A stretch of 64,000 nt of DNA from Pseudooceanicola algae (GTDB lineage: Bacteria; Pseudomonadota; Alphaproteobacteria; Rhodobacterales; Rhodobacteraceae): NCBI RefSeq assembly GCF_003590145.2, contig NZ_CP060436.1, positions 1,336,001 through 1,400,000 of the forward strand, written 5' to 3'. The first letter of the stretch is position 1. Each line of letters starts with the position of its first letter. A model generated the notes under the pieces. The model had not been told where the DNA came from. It did not search any database and was given only the letters and a program-made list of their open reading frames with translations. Made by a program: the position numbers and the translations under genes. This document shows positions 8,593 through 17,166 of this stretch, piece after piece.

Positions 8593-8982
8593 TTATTGCA
8601 CCCGGCGCCAGCTCTGGCTCTTGCAGAAGGGCCCGACGCAGCCGGAGACCTCCAGCACATTACCCGTCATTTCCATCTTCGAGCGATAGACCTTGCCGGT
8701 CGAAGGTTGCCAGATCTTGCCCTCCGCATAGGCCCCGCCGCCCTTGGGCTGCATATCCCAGACGATGGGTTTACCCTTGTTTTCGCTGGAATATTCGCCG
8801 CCTGCATTGAAGGTTCGGCTGATCACGCCGCAATACTTGTCGGCGCATGGCGCGATCGTGACATGGGCATAGGCGCCCTCGTCGACCTCGGTCTGCCAGA
8901 TGCCTTCGACCGGATCGGCCAAGGCGCCCCCGGCGAAGACGGCCAGACCGGTGGCGGCCAGTATCCTGGTGAATTTTCTCAT
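8593..8982 (-). CDS. DUF2147 family secreted protein
   Basis: A 129-residue exported protein with a Sec signal peptide (basic MRKFTR, hydrophobic core, GGALA cleavage site). The mature part matches DUF2147: DPVEGIWQTE at the start, CADKYCGVI, GKIWQPSTGKVYRSK and the C-terminal GCVGPFCKSQSWRR with paired cysteines. The biochemical role is unknown. It lies on the strand opposite to the his genes, between hisH and hisA. Its end carries a short duplicated block: TTGCACCCGG occurs twice across the stop codon. Confidence 0.85.
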   Translation of the reverse strand: MRKFTRILAATGLAVFAGGALADPVEGIWQTEVDEGAYAHVTIAPCADKYCGVISRTFNAGGEYSSENKGKPIVWDMQPKGGGAYAEGKIWQPSTGKVYRSKMEMTGNVLEVSGCVGPFCKSQSWRRVQ

Positions 8983-9177
8983 GCGCGTGTCCTCCCTTGC
9001 GCCTCTCCTCGCCAAAAGGCTGCCCGCGCGGGGGCGATGCGGCAAGCAGAGCGCTGCGTCACAAGCACCGGCGCGCCCGTCTCCCGGTGCATTGCAATCC
9101 CCTGCCCGGCGTTGCAAAAGTCCTGAAAAGACCAGCCACCATGCCGGTCCCGTCAGACAAGCCGAAAGGGCAAGCCG

Positions 9178-9900
9178 ATGATCCTTTACCCCGCCATCGA
9201 CCTGAAGGACGGCCAGGCCGTACGACTGTTCAAGGGCGACATGGACAAGGCCACCGTGTTCAACGACGACCCCGCCGCCCAGGCGATGGAGTTTGTCGAG
9301 GCGGGTTGCGATTGGCTGCACCTGGTCGATCTGAACGGCGCCTTTGCCGGTGCCCCGGTCAATGCCGCCCCGGTCGAGGCGATCCTTGAGCGCACCAAGG
9401 TGCCCGCCCAGCTGGGTGGCGGCATTCGCGACATGGCCACGATCGAGACCTGGCTGAAGAAGGGCCTCGCGCGGGTCATCCTTGGCACCGTTGCGGTCGA
9501 GGATCCCGCGCTGGTGAAACAGGCCGCCGCCGCCTTCCCCGGTCAGGTTGCCGTGGGCATCGACGCCCGCAACGGCTTTGTCGCGACCAAGGGCTGGGCG
9601 ACCGAGACCGAGGTCACGGCGCTCGACCTTGCCCGCCGGTTCGAGGACGCGGGCGTCGCGGCGATCATCTACACAGACATCAACCGCGACGGCGCCATGC
9701 AGGGACCCAATACCGAGGCCACCGCCGATCTGGCCCGCGCGGTGTCGATCCCCGTCATCGCCTCGGGCGGGGTGTCGTCGCTGGCCGATCTTCAGGCGCT
9801 GAAGGATTGTGGCGCGGCGCTGAACGGCGCAATCTCCGGTCGCGCCCTCTACGATGGCGCCATCGACCTGCGCGAGGCGCTTGCGCTTCTCAAGGCCTGA
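9178..9900 (+). CDS. hisA: Phosphoribosylformimino-5-aminoimidazole carboxamide ribotide isomerase
   Basis: A 240-residue TIM-barrel isomerase converting ProFAR to PRFAR in histidine biosynthesis. The N-terminal YPAIDLKDG carries the catalytic Asp 8; the second half contains the matching VGIDARNG and TDINRDGA stretches, and GGI / ASGGVSS form phosphate-binding loops. Length is normal. An AAGGG-containing leader precedes the ATG. It is followed by a small membrane gene and hisF on the same strand. Confidence 0.97.
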   Translation: MILYPAIDLKDGQAVRLFKGDMDKATVFNDDPAAQAMEFVEAGCDWLHLVDLNGAFAGAPVNAAPVEAILERTKVPAQLGGGIRDMATIETWLKKGLARVILGTVAVEDPALVKQAAAAFPGQVAVGIDARNGFVATKGWATETEVTALDLARRFEDAGVAAIIYTDINRDGAMQGPNTEATADLARAVSIPVIASGGVSSLADLQALKDCGAALNGAISGRALYDGAIDLREALALLKA

Positions 9901-9918
9901 GCGAAAGGGAACCGCGCA

Positions 9919-10260
9919 ATGAAACCTGTCCTGATCTCTACCCTGATGGTGCTGATCCCGGTGATCGCCTATTTCGCCGCGCGTTTTGCGCAAAGCCGCG
10001 TCGCCTGTTGGCTGCTGCGGATCGGCGGGCTGGTCTTTGCGCTGACGGTGGCGCTGTCGGTCATCGCCTCGAACCTCTGCGTCGGGGACCTGATGACCGG
10101 TTTCGCCGCCTGCTCCGGCCCCGGTTTCGTCGTGCAGGCCTTCAACATGTTCGCGCCCCTGATCCTGATGGGCATCGTTGCCTACCTGTCGCTGGGTCCG
10201 GTACTGCTGGTCGTCGCGCTGATTTTCGAGGCCCTCGCCCGCCGCAATCGGCCGGCCTGA
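9919..10260 (+). CDS. Small membrane protein of unknown function
   Basis: A 113-residue hydrophobic protein with about three membrane segments (around residues 4-22, 33-52 and 72-105), two cysteines (NLCVGD and AACSG) in the central loop, and a short basic C-terminus. I do not recognise the family. It lies 18 bases after hisA and 57 before hisF, so it is very probably co-transcribed with the his genes. No histidine-related function is evident. Confidence 0.65.
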   Translation: MKPVLISTLMVLIPVIAYFAARFAQSRVACWLLRIGGLVFALTVALSVIASNLCVGDLMTGFAACSGPGFVVQAFNMFAPLILMGIVAYLSLGPVLLVVALIFEALARRNRPA

Positions 10261-10317
10261 GGGCTGGCCAAGCCCGCCCGACGCCGTTAGACCGCGCAGC
10301 AACCCCGAGGAACGCCC

Positions 10318-11079
10318 ATGCTGAAGACCCGCATCATCCCCTGCCTCGACGTGGCCGATGGCCGCGTGGTCAAGGGCGTGAATTTCGTGGATCTGCGCGA
10401 TGCCGGCGATCCGGTGGACGCGGCCCGCGCCTATGATGCCGCCGGCGCGGATGAACTGTGCTTTCTCGACATCCATGCCACCCATGAAAACCGCGGCACC
10501 ATGTTCGATGTGGTCACCCGCACGGCCGAGCAATGCTATATCCCGCTGACAGTGGGCGGCGGTGTGCGCAGTGCGGCCGATGTGCGCGCCCTTCTGCTGG
10601 CGGGGGCGGACAAGGTCAGCTTCAACTCCGCCGCCGTGGCCGACCCGGACGTGATCGCGCGGTCCGCCGACCAGTTCGGCAGCCAATGCATTGTCTGCGC
10701 CATCGACGCCAAGACCGTGGCCCCCGGCAAGTGGGAAATCTTTACCCATGGCGGGCGCAAACCCACGGGTATCGACGCGGTGGAATTCGCCCGCCTGGTT
10801 GCCGCCAAGGGCGCGGGGGAAATCCTGCTGACCTCGATGGATCGCGACGGCACGCGGTCTGGATTCAACCTGCCCCTGACCCGTGCGATTTCCGATGCGG
10901 TCCCGGTGCCGGTAATCGCCTCGGGCGGGGTCGGCAACCTGGATCACCTGGTCGAAGGGGTCACCGAGGGCGGTGCCTCGGCCGTGCTGGCCGCCTCGAT
11001 CTTCCATTTCGGCGACTACACCGTCCGGCAGGCCAAGGACCACATGGCCGCCGCCGGCATCCCGATGAGGCTGACATGA
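10318..11079 (+). CDS. hisF: Imidazole glycerol phosphate synthase, cyclase subunit
   Basis: A 253-residue TIM-barrel cyclase that joins ammonia from HisH to PRFAR, giving IGP and AICAR. It starts with [10 protein letters not shown] (catalytic D11) and has the second catalytic region IVCAIDAK in the middle. TVGGGVRS and IASGGVGN are the phosphate loops, and [12 protein letters not shown] is characteristic of HisF. Its stop overlaps the hisE start by ATGA. Confidence 0.97.
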   Translation: MLKTRIIPCLDVADGRVVKGVNFVDLRDAGDPVDAARAYDAAGADELCFLDIHATHENRGTMFDVVTRTAEQCYIPLTVGGGVRSAADVRALLLAGADKVSFNSAAVADPDVIARSADQFGSQCIVCAIDAKTVAPGKWEIFTHGGRKPTGIDAVEFARLVAAKGAGEILLTSMDRDGTRSGFNLPLTRAISDAVPVPVIASGGVGNLDHLVEGVTEGGASAVLAASIFHFGDYTVRQAKDHMAAAGIPMRLT

Positions 11080-11396
11080 CCGACACCCTGACCCGCCTTG
11101 CCGCCACCATCGACGCCCGCAAGGCCGCTGATCCCGACAGCAGCTGGACCGCCCGGCTGCTGGCCAAGGGACCGGAAAAATGCGCCGAGAAATTCGGCGA
11201 AGAGGCCATCGAGGCGATCATCGAGGCCACCAAGGGCGACAGGACGCGCCTGACCTCGGAAGCGGCGGATGTGCTTTACCACCTGCTGGTGATGCTGGCG
11301 GCGCGCGACGTGCCGCTTGGCGATGTCCTGGCAGAACTGGACCGCCGTGACGGCACTTCTGGAATCGACGAAAAGGCCTCCCGCCCAAAGGGTTGA
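11076..11396 (+). CDS. hisE: Phosphoribosyl-ATP pyrophosphatase
   Basis: A 106-residue monofunctional pyrophosphohydrolase for the second step of histidine synthesis. The MazG-like helices are clear: [13 protein letters not shown] (metal-binding glutamates), then [14 protein letters not shown]. It overlaps hisF by ATGA. hisI, often fused to hisE elsewhere, is not present here, so the cyclohydrolase must be encoded elsewhere. Confidence 0.95.
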   Translation: MTDTLTRLAATIDARKAADPDSSWTARLLAKGPEKCAEKFGEEAIEAIIEATKGDRTRLTSEAADVLYHLLVMLAARDVPLGDVLAELDRRDGTSGIDEKASRPKG

Positions 11397-11424
11397 GCAT
11401 CGCTCCTGATGTCTGAAAGCCTGG

Positions 11425-11862
11425 TTAAGCTGCGCCGAGCAGTCGCGGATATTCGATCTTCGGGCAGCGATCCATCACCACACCCACGTCCCGCAGATGC
11501 GCCAGCGCCGCGCCCTCCGGACTGACGACGCCCAGTTGCATCCAGATCGCGGAGAGCTTGGGGAAACGCTCCAACGCCTCGGCGACGAGGTCCGGCACGG
11601 CCTCGGGGCGGCGGAAGATATCGATCATATCGACTTCCGGCCCGTGGTCGGCGGCCACCTCTTCCAGCGAGGCATATACTTTTTCCCCGAGGATCTTCTG
11701 GCCGGCCTGTCCGGGATTGACCGGCAGAACCCGATACCCCGCCGATTGCAGGAATCCCATGACGCCGTGACTGGGGCGATCCCGGCGCGGCGAGGCCCCG
11801 ACCATCACGATCACGCGGCTGCGTTGCAGAATCGATTTGAGATATGAATCGCTGTATTCCAT
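11425..11862 (-). CDS. CoA-binding domain protein (YccU-like)
   Basis: A 145-residue single-domain protein with a Rossmann fold of the CoA-binding family. The N-terminus has VIVMVGASPRRDRPSHGV, the nucleotide-binding turn; YRVLPVNPG and IDIFRRPE follow, and it ends with VVMDRCPKIE, where the conserved Cys and Glu lie. The family is widespread but poorly characterised. It is convergent with hisE and lies downstream of the strong terminator at 11931-11961, so it probably has its own promoter. Confidence 0.85.
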   Translation of the reverse strand: MEYSDSYLKSILQRSRVIVMVGASPRRDRPSHGVMGFLQSAGYRVLPVNPGQAGQKILGEKVYASLEEVAADHGPEVDMIDIFRRPEAVPDLVAEALERFPKLSAIWMQLGVVSPEGAALAHLRDVGVVMDRCPKIEYPRLLGAA

Positions 11863-11930
11863 TCACCAAATCTGGACTTCCGGACGCAAATGGCAATGCC
11901 TGCAGCGCCAAGAACCCGCTCTCAGCAAGC

Positions 11931-11961
11931 AAAAAAAAGGCGCCCAAGAAACTTGGGCGCC
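11931..11961 (-). terminator. Strong intrinsic terminator downstream of rlmB / candidate small RNA
   Basis: On the minus strand GGCGCCCAAG-TTT-CTTGGGCGCC forms a perfect 10 bp stem with a 3-base loop, followed immediately by eight T residues. It is the most canonical Rho-independent terminator in the window. It lies about 160 bases beyond the rlmB stop and 70 bases upstream of the CoA-binding gene, so it ends either a long rlmB 3' UTR or a separate small RNA. Confidence 0.9.
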
Positions 11962-12012
11962 AGTGCGGAACGAGGGACAGTGAAAGAAAGCTTCGGCGTT
12001 CCGGGCCGTCGC
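11931..12012 (-). ncRNA. Candidate small RNA downstream of rlmB
   Basis: The 256-base gap between rlmB and the next minus-strand gene contains no convincing coding sequence but ends in a perfect T8 terminator. A TATTGT -10-like hexamer lies at 12019-12024, placing a possible start near 12012 and giving a transcript of about 80 nucleotides. The predicted RNA contains CUGUCCCUCGUUCCG, a pyrimidine-rich stretch able to pair with a GAGGG-type ribosome binding site. No good -35 was found. It could instead be processed from the rlmB 3' UTR. Confidence 0.4.
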
Positions 12013-12118
12013 TTCACAACAATAGGTAATGAAAGCCCATTGGATGTGAATAGGTTGTAATATGAATGTGAACGAAACCTTGCACAAAAGACACGCTTAA
12101 GGTGACTTGGCCCGGGAA

Positions 12119-12904
12119 TTAACGAATTGTCGCGTAAAGCGAGACCGCCGCTGCATTGGACACGTTGAGCGATCCGAAAGCCCCGGCAAAGTCGATCCGT
12201 ACCAGAGCATCACAGGTCTCGCGGGTTTTCTGCCGCAAGCCCGGCCCTTCGGCGCCCAGCACCAGTGCGACAGCGCGGTCCTTCTGACCTTCAAGCGCGG
12301 TTTCGATCTCTTGCTCCGCTTCCCCGGCCAGTCCCAGCACCAGATAGCCCATCTTCTGCAACTCGGTGATCGCATCGGACAGGTTGCGCACCTGTAGATA
12401 GGGCTGGCGTTCCAGCGCCCCGCTTGCGGTTTTGGCCAGCGCGCCGGTTTCGGGGGCGGAATGATGGCGCGGCGCAATCACGGCACAGGCGCCGAAGACC
12501 TCGGCCGACCGCAGGATTGCGCCGACGTTATGCGGATCGGTCACCCGGTCCAGCAACAGCACGCGCGGCGGGCGCGTCCCGTCGCCAAGGCAGCAATCCG
12601 CGATTCCACCCCAATCCAGCGGTTTCACTTCCAGCGCGGCGCCCTGGTGCACCGATTGCGGATCAATGGGGGCGGCGAAATTACGCGGGTCGCTGATTTC
12701 GGGCTCGATCCCGGCCTGGGCAATCGCCTCGGCCAGCTTGTCGGCGGCGTTGCGGGTCAGCACAAGGCGCAGTTTTTCGCGCGCCGGGTTTTCAAGCGCA
12801 TCACGCACGGCATGCAATCCGAACAGCCAGACGGTTTCGGCCGCGCCGGCCCGTTTCGCCTGTTCCTTCTCGATCACCCATTTGGGTTTTTTCATCGTCT
12901 TCAC
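12119..12904 (-). CDS. rlmB: 23S rRNA (guanosine-2'-O)-methyltransferase RlmB / TrmH-family SPOUT methyltransferase
   Basis: A 261-residue SpoU-family methyltransferase that 2'-O-methylates rRNA guanosine (or a tRNA; family members are hard to separate by sequence). The N-terminal substrate-binding domain begins at VWLFGLHAVRDAL. The SPOUT knot has RVTDPHNVGAILRSA (motif 1), LVLGAEGPGLR (motif 2) and LNVSNAAAVSLY (motif 3). A second ATG three codons in is possible. It is divergent from tRNA-Tyr. Confidence 0.92.
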   Translation of the reverse strand: MKTMKKPKWVIEKEQAKRAGAAETVWLFGLHAVRDALENPAREKLRLVLTRNAADKLAEAIAQAGIEPEISDPRNFAAPIDPQSVHQGAALEVKPLDWGGIADCCLGDGTRPPRVLLLDRVTDPHNVGAILRSAEVFGACAVIAPRHHSAPETGALAKTASGALERQPYLQVRNLSDAITELQKMGYLVLGLAGEAEQEIETALEGQKDRAVALVLGAEGPGLRQKTRETCDALVRIDFAGAFGSLNVSNAAAVSLYATIR

Positions 12905-13049
12905 CCCATGCTGCGCAACGCCGCGATCCTGCCCTTATAACGGTCTGGACCCGGTCGGGTACAGTCGTGGATTTCCCACGATTTCAGGGCGTCTCGCCCT
13001 CTACGCGCTGCGCGTTTGCGCTGCAAGCTTCCCAAGTGCGAATTTCCTG

Positions 13050-13078
13050 TTGACGCCCCCCGGAGGCATCGGTAATCA
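13050..13078 (+). promoter_or_regulatory. Promoter of tRNA-Tyr
   Basis: TTGACG (13050-13055) and TAATCA (13073-13078) are separated by 17 bases and lie 40 bases before the mature tRNA 5' end. The -35 box is nearly consensus and the -10 is weaker. The tRNA-His gene in this window has a similarly spaced upstream pair. Confidence 0.6.
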
Positions 13079-13118
13079 CCCCCCACGGTCGACGGAGGCT
13101 GAGGCTTCCGACAGATCA

Positions 13119-13202
13119 GGGCGACGGGCTGCAAGGTGCGGCAGCGGACTGTAACTCCGCCGGGGAGACCCACGCCTGGTTCGATTCCAGGGTCGCCCAC
13201 CA
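13119..13202 (+). tRNA. tRNA-Tyr (anticodon GTA)
   Basis: An 84-base class II tRNA with encoded CCA. The acceptor stem GGGCGAC pairs with GTCGCCC. The D stem is GCTGC/GCAGC. The anticodon stem GCGGA/TCCGC encloses the loop CTGTAAC, with anticodon GTA at 34-36. A long variable arm follows, then the T arm CCTGG-TTCGATT-CCAGG and discriminator A plus CCA. No integrase or duplicated 3' end lies nearby. Confidence 0.97.
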
Positions 13203-13474
13203 TTCCCCCAGAATGGTGTCTGATGCAGAAATGGTTCAATCCCATAGGCATTTACGCCGACTTTCCCTTGCGGTTTACAGGCCTGGACAATAGGCGCGCT
13301 GCCTTGATCATGACGCGGTTTTGGCCGCCAGGGTCCGGCAGGGGGTAAAATTCTCTGGCAATTCCCTGATCGCGACAAACCGGCACTTTTCACAAGCGCA
13401 TTCGGCGGATATGCTCGAGCCTGTTAAATGTCTCGCTTTTTCACCGCCTTAGAGACCTGTTCCGGGGAACACGA

Positions 13475-14461
13475 ATGACCTCGAAATTCAACATCGTGAT
13501 TGTCGGGCAGAGCGGCCGACTGCAATATGAAGCGGTGCTTTTCGCCGCCTCGTTGCGTGCCAGTTCTCCGGGGTTCAAGGGCCGTCTTTTCGTGGCAGAG
13601 CCCCAGCCCGGCCCGCTCTGGTCGCGTGATCCGCGGATGAACGACCTGGCCGCGCGCGCGCTTCTTGTCGCCTACGGCGCCGAGATCCTGCCATTCGACA
13701 CGCATCATTTCGGTGACAGCTATCCCCATGGCAACAAGATCGAATGCCTTTCGGCCCTGCCGCCGGGCGAACCCTTCGTGTTCTTCGACACCGATACGCT
13801 GATCCTGGACGACATCACCTCGGTTCCCTTCGATTTCGACCGGCCCACCGCATCGCTCCGGCGTGAAGATACCTGGCCGGAGATCGAACTTTACGGCCCC
13901 GGATATACGCAGATCTGGAAAAGCCTTTACGACAAGTTCGGGCTGGATTTCGAAAGCTCGCTGGACCTGTCCTGGCCGGACGAATTCTGGCGACGGTACC
14001 TTTATTTCAACGCCGGCTTCTTCTATTTCAGCGATCCGGCGCAGTTCGGTGCCGTGTTCCGCGATTATGCCGTGGCGATCCGCGACGACCGCCCGGACGC
14101 GCTGGTCTGCCAGACGCTGCAGCCCTGGCTGGACCAGGTGACGTTGCCGCTGGTGGTGCACAAGCTGGGCGGCGGACGCGATGCCCTGCCCGAAGGCCAT
14201 CTGGATGGCCGGGTCAGCTGCCATTACCGTCATCTGCCGCTGCTTTATGCGCGGGAATCCGATCAGATCGTCAACTTCCTGCATGAGATCTCGCGCCCCA
14301 ACAAGATCAAGAAGGTGCTGAAGGCCCATGAGCCGATGAAGCGGATGATCTATCAGGAACGCGGACTGAAGGTCCGGGCGTTGTTCGACCGAAACAACCT
14401 GCCCGACAAGGAAAAGGCGATCCGCAACAAGATCCGGCGCGAAGGCTTCTGGATGCGCTGA
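13475..14461 (+). CDS. Putative glycosyltransferase (GT-A-like, DxD motif)
   Basis: A 328-residue cytoplasmic protein. The N-terminus NIVIVGQSGRLQYEA resembles the first beta-strand and loop of nucleotide-sugar enzymes, and VFFDTDTLIL (about residues 105-114) provides a DTD motif of the metal/nucleotide-sugar-binding type. YFNAGFFYF and a late HKLGGGRDALPEGH fit GT-A folds with a conserved Asn-Ala-Gly and a C-terminal His region. The C-terminus is basic. Donor and acceptor are unknown. GGGGA precedes the ATG. The glycosyltransferase assignment is inferred from motifs. Confidence 0.55.
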   Translation: MTSKFNIVIVGQSGRLQYEAVLFAASLRASSPGFKGRLFVAEPQPGPLWSRDPRMNDLAARALLVAYGAEILPFDTHHFGDSYPHGNKIECLSALPPGEPFVFFDTDTLILDDITSVPFDFDRPTASLRREDTWPEIELYGPGYTQIWKSLYDKFGLDFESSLDLSWPDEFWRRYLYFNAGFFYFSDPAQFGAVFRDYAVAIRDDRPDALVCQTLQPWLDQVTLPLVVHKLGGGRDALPEGHLDGRVSCHYRHLPLLYARESDQIVNFLHEISRPNKIKKVLKAHEPMKRMIYQERGLKVRALFDRNNLPDKEKAIRNKIRREGFWMR

Positions 14462-14621
14462 CCCGCGCGTCGGTGCCATGGGCGGAAACCATCCGGCGCA
14501 GTTGCGTTTTACTTTCGCGACACCCATCCTTACGCTATCCTCAGCCTTCTTCAGACCCCGCGCGGCCGCCTTACTGTCGGTTGCCTCGCTCGGCGGGTCG
14601 CAGCCATTCCGATGATCGAAC

Positions 14622-16892
14622 ATGCGCCCTGACCTTGCTCTGAAATTCTCTGAAACCGGCCTTGAGCTTCTGCGTCGCGACGACGCGGGATGGCTCAGCG
14701 TGGGCCGCGCCGACTTTGACGCCGCGGGCTTTGACGTCAAGGTCGCCGGCCTGTTGCGCCGTGCCGAGGCCGCCGGGTCCGGTCCGTCACGCAGCAAGGT
14801 CGTGATACCGGAAAACCAGGTGCGCTACTTCTCTGTCCCCACCAGCGCAGAGGAAACCGAGGCCCCTGACGAGGGCGCGCAGGCCCGCGCGGCGCTGGTC
14901 GGGGCGACCCCCTATGCCGCCGAGGACCTTGTGATCGACTGGGTCCGCGACGGCGCGACCCTGAAGATCGCCGCCGTGGCCCGCGAAACCCTGGCCGAGG
15001 CGGAAACCTTCGCGGCCCGCTGGGGCTTTATGCCGGTAGCCTTCGTCGCCGCACCCGAAGATCCCGCCGCCTTCCCGCGAGAGCCGTTTTTCGGCCCCAC
15101 CAGCCTGGCGGCCGGGCTTCTGGGCGAGACCCCGGTGGAGGGCGACGAAAGTCCCCTGCCCCGGATCACCGAAGACCTGCCCCCCCCGCCCGAGGCGGCG
15201 ACAATCGCCACCAGTCCGGCGCCGTCGAAAACCGCCGCACTTGCAGCAGACGCGCCGCCCGCGCCACAGGTGCAGCCCGTCTCGCCGACGCGTCCGGCAC
15301 AGGCCCCTGTGGAAGCGTCCGTGACACCTGTCGCCACCCAAGCGGCTGAACCCGAGACGTCGGAACCAGCCAAGACAGAACCGATTGGGCCCGAAACGAT
15401 TGGGCCCGAAACGATCGACAATGCTGCCCCCGCAACGGGTCCCGCAGATTCTGTCCCGGCCGAGACACCGACGCCTAGCGCGCCCTATGCCCCCCGCGTG
15501 GTGCCGCAGCCGGATAGCGAAAAGGATCGCATGACGATCTTCGGCGCACGCGAGGTCGAAAAGAAGAAAAACCGCCTTCTGCCGATGCTGGTGATCGCTG
15601 CGGCTCTGCTTCTGTGCGCCGCCGGGGCCTGGGCCCTGCTCAGCGGTGCGCCGTTGGCGATCTTCGACGAACCAGAGCAGCTGTCGACCCTTCAGCCTGA
15701 ACCGAACGTGTCGCCGGAAGCATCTGACGGAATCACCCCGGAAATCGGTGCGCCCCCGGAGGCACCTTCAGGGGATCTGCCGCGCCAAACCTTGCCAGAG
15801 GCCCGAACGACCGCTCCGGAGGCGCAATCGCCTGCGCCCGAAACGCCCGGCACCCTGGCCAACGCGCCCGCACCGACTGCGCCCGGCACGCCGCCGCAGC
15901 CCTCGGTGCCGGCCGCACCCTTTACCGAACCACCCGCCCGCGCCGCGCCTGCCACCCCGGTCGAGGCCGCCGCACGCTACGCCGCGACCGGCATCTGGCA
16001 ACGCGCGCCCATGCCTAGCATCGCCCCGCCGGGCAGCACGCTGGACGCGCCCGATATCGCTGTCGTCGCGGCTGTGGAACACCCGCCCGTGGTGACCGGT
16101 GCCCTGCCCGACCCGCTTGCGGTGCCGACCCCGGAAGCGGCGCTTCAGGAACCACCCCTGCCACCCGCGGCTGATCAAAGCTTTGCGCTGGATGATCGCG
16201 GCCTGGTGATTGCGACACCCGACGGGGCGGTCAGTCCGGCAGGGCACATGGTCTACCTAGGCCGCCCGGACAAGGTGCCGCCCGCGCGCTCCGTCCCGGA
16301 GGTCCCCGAGCATCAGACCGATCCCGCGACAAGCGCCGACGCGGACCGCGACCCCGAGGACCCGGCCTTCGACGGGCCGGAGACGCAAGTGGCCGAAAGC
16401 CCCCTGGGCGATGTCCGCCCCAAGGCCCGCCCGAACGACTTCCTGCCCGAACCGGAGGCCGAAGAGCTGGCCGATGCGGAACCCGATGCCGATGAACCGG
16501 AACTGGCCGTTCCGACGATCTTTGCCATCCGCCCCCATGCACGACCCCGGGATTTCGAAACACAGATCGCCGCTGCCCGTGCCGCCGCTGCAGCCGCCGA
16601 AGCCACAGCAGTCGCCGTTGCGCCCACGCAGACCACCACCCCGCCGTCCCCGTCGCAGGACAGCGTCACACGCGTGGCGACTGACAAACGTGCGCTGAAC
16701 CTGAAGGATCTCAACCTGATCGGGATCATGGGAAAAAGCTCTGACCGATCCGCGCTGATCCGGATGCCAAATGGGCGTATCCTGAAGGTGAAGGTCGGCG
16801 ACCGCCTTGACGGGGGCCGTGTCGCGGCCATCAGCGAGGACCAGTTGAGATACGTGAAATCCAACCGGAACCTTCTGCTGGAAATGCCCTGA
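14622..16892 (+). CDS. Proline-rich membrane protein with PilM/GspL-like N-terminus and PilP/GspC-like C-terminus
   Basis: A 756-residue protein in four parts. Residues 1-170 form a globular domain (LALKFSETGLELLRRDD, VVIPENQVRYFSVP, ALVGATPYAAEDLVIDW) that resembles the actin-like cytoplasmic head of PilM/GspL. Residues 170-310 are Pro/Ala/Glu-rich. A single membrane segment lies at about 319-342, after a KKKNR stop. Residues 343-690 are a long Pro/Ala-rich periplasmic linker containing the related units PKARPNDF and PHARPRDF. The last 65 residues (LNLIGIMGKSSDRSALIRM, KVKVGDRLDGGRVAAI) look like the homology region of PilP/GspC. It may act in a secretion or pilus system, but no other such genes are nearby. 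A 15-bp tandem repeat lies inside it. Confidence 0.6.
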   Translation: MRPDLALKFSETGLELLRRDDAGWLSVGRADFDAAGFDVKVAGLLRRAEAAGSGPSRSKVVIPENQVRYFSVPTSAEETEAPDEGAQARAALVGATPYAAEDLVIDWVRDGATLKIAAVARETLAEAETFAARWGFMPVAFVAAPEDPAAFPREPFFGPTSLAAGLLGETPVEGDESPLPRITEDLPPPPEAATIATSPAPSKTAALAADAPPAPQVQPVSPTRPAQAPVEASVTPVATQAAEPETSEPAKTEPIGPETIGPETIDNAAPATGPADSVPAETPTPSAPYAPRVVPQPDSEKDRMTIFGAREVEKKKNRLLPMLVIAAALLLCAAGAWALLSGAPLAIFDEPEQLSTLQPEPNVSPEASDGITPEIGAPPEAPSGDLPRQTLPEARTTAPEAQSPAPETPGTLANAPAPTAPGTPPQPSVPAAPFTEPPARAAPATPVEAAARYAATGIWQRAPMPSIAPPGSTLDAPDIAVVAAVEHPPVVTGALPDPLAVPTPEAALQEPPLPPAADQSFALDDRGLVIATPDGAVSPAGHMVYLGRPDKVPPARSVPEVPEHQTDPATSADADRDPEDPAFDGPETQVAESPLGDVRPKARPNDFLPEPEAEELADAEPDADEPELAVPTIFAIRPHARPRDFETQIAAARAAAAAAEATAVAVAPTQTTTPPSPSQDSVTRVATDKRALNLKDLNLIGIMGKSSDRSALIRMPNGRILKVKVGDRLDGGRVAAISEDQLRYVKSNRNLLLEMP
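15383..15412 (+). repeat. 15-bp tandem repeat (2 copies) in the Pro-rich linker
   Basis: GATTGGGCCCGAAAC is repeated exactly twice head to tail, encoding the duplicated peptide IGPET in frame within the cytoplasmic linker of the large membrane protein. Copy-number change would keep the frame. Confidence 0.9.
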
Positions 16893-16914
16893 CACGGCCC
16901 GCTGGCCTGTCAGG
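16888..16914 (+). terminator. Hairpin at the end of the PilM/PilP-like gene
   Basis: CCTGACA (16888-16894) pairs with TGTCAGG (16908-16914), and an inner GGCC/GGCC stem extends it around the loop CGCT. It overlaps the stop codon. There is no T-run, so it is a hairpin-only or mRNA-protecting terminator candidate. Confidence 0.45.
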
Positions 16915-17166
16915 AACGTGATCGCTCGGCCCTCGGCTGTTGCCAGTTGCCGCCAGATATCTATCATTCAAGACGGATACGTACCGGCGCAGGCATTGCC
17001 CCACGGCGCGCGGCGGGTCACGGCGCGGGCAACGAAAACACACAGCGCTGCCGGGGCCGTCAGGCGGCGCGAGATACCAAGCCTGCAGGGAAACCAAGCG
17101 GGCATGACGGGTTAGCCGGTGAGGTTAGTAACCTGACCGGAAAGGGAAAAGACAGCAAGGACGCGC

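Noticed and set aside
8593-11043. Very long open frame on the minus strand antisense to hisA and hisF
   Set aside because: It is the shadow of GC-rich plus-strand genes; only its last 129 codons (DUF2147) show a start signal, signal peptide and family match.
11863-12087. 74-codon frame upstream of the CoA-binding gene
   Set aside because: It reads straight through the perfect T8 terminator and has no ribosome binding site; the region fits a small RNA or UTR better.
13119-13474. Genomic island attached at tRNA-Tyr
   Set aside because: No integrase and no repeated tRNA 3' end; neighbouring genes look chromosomal.
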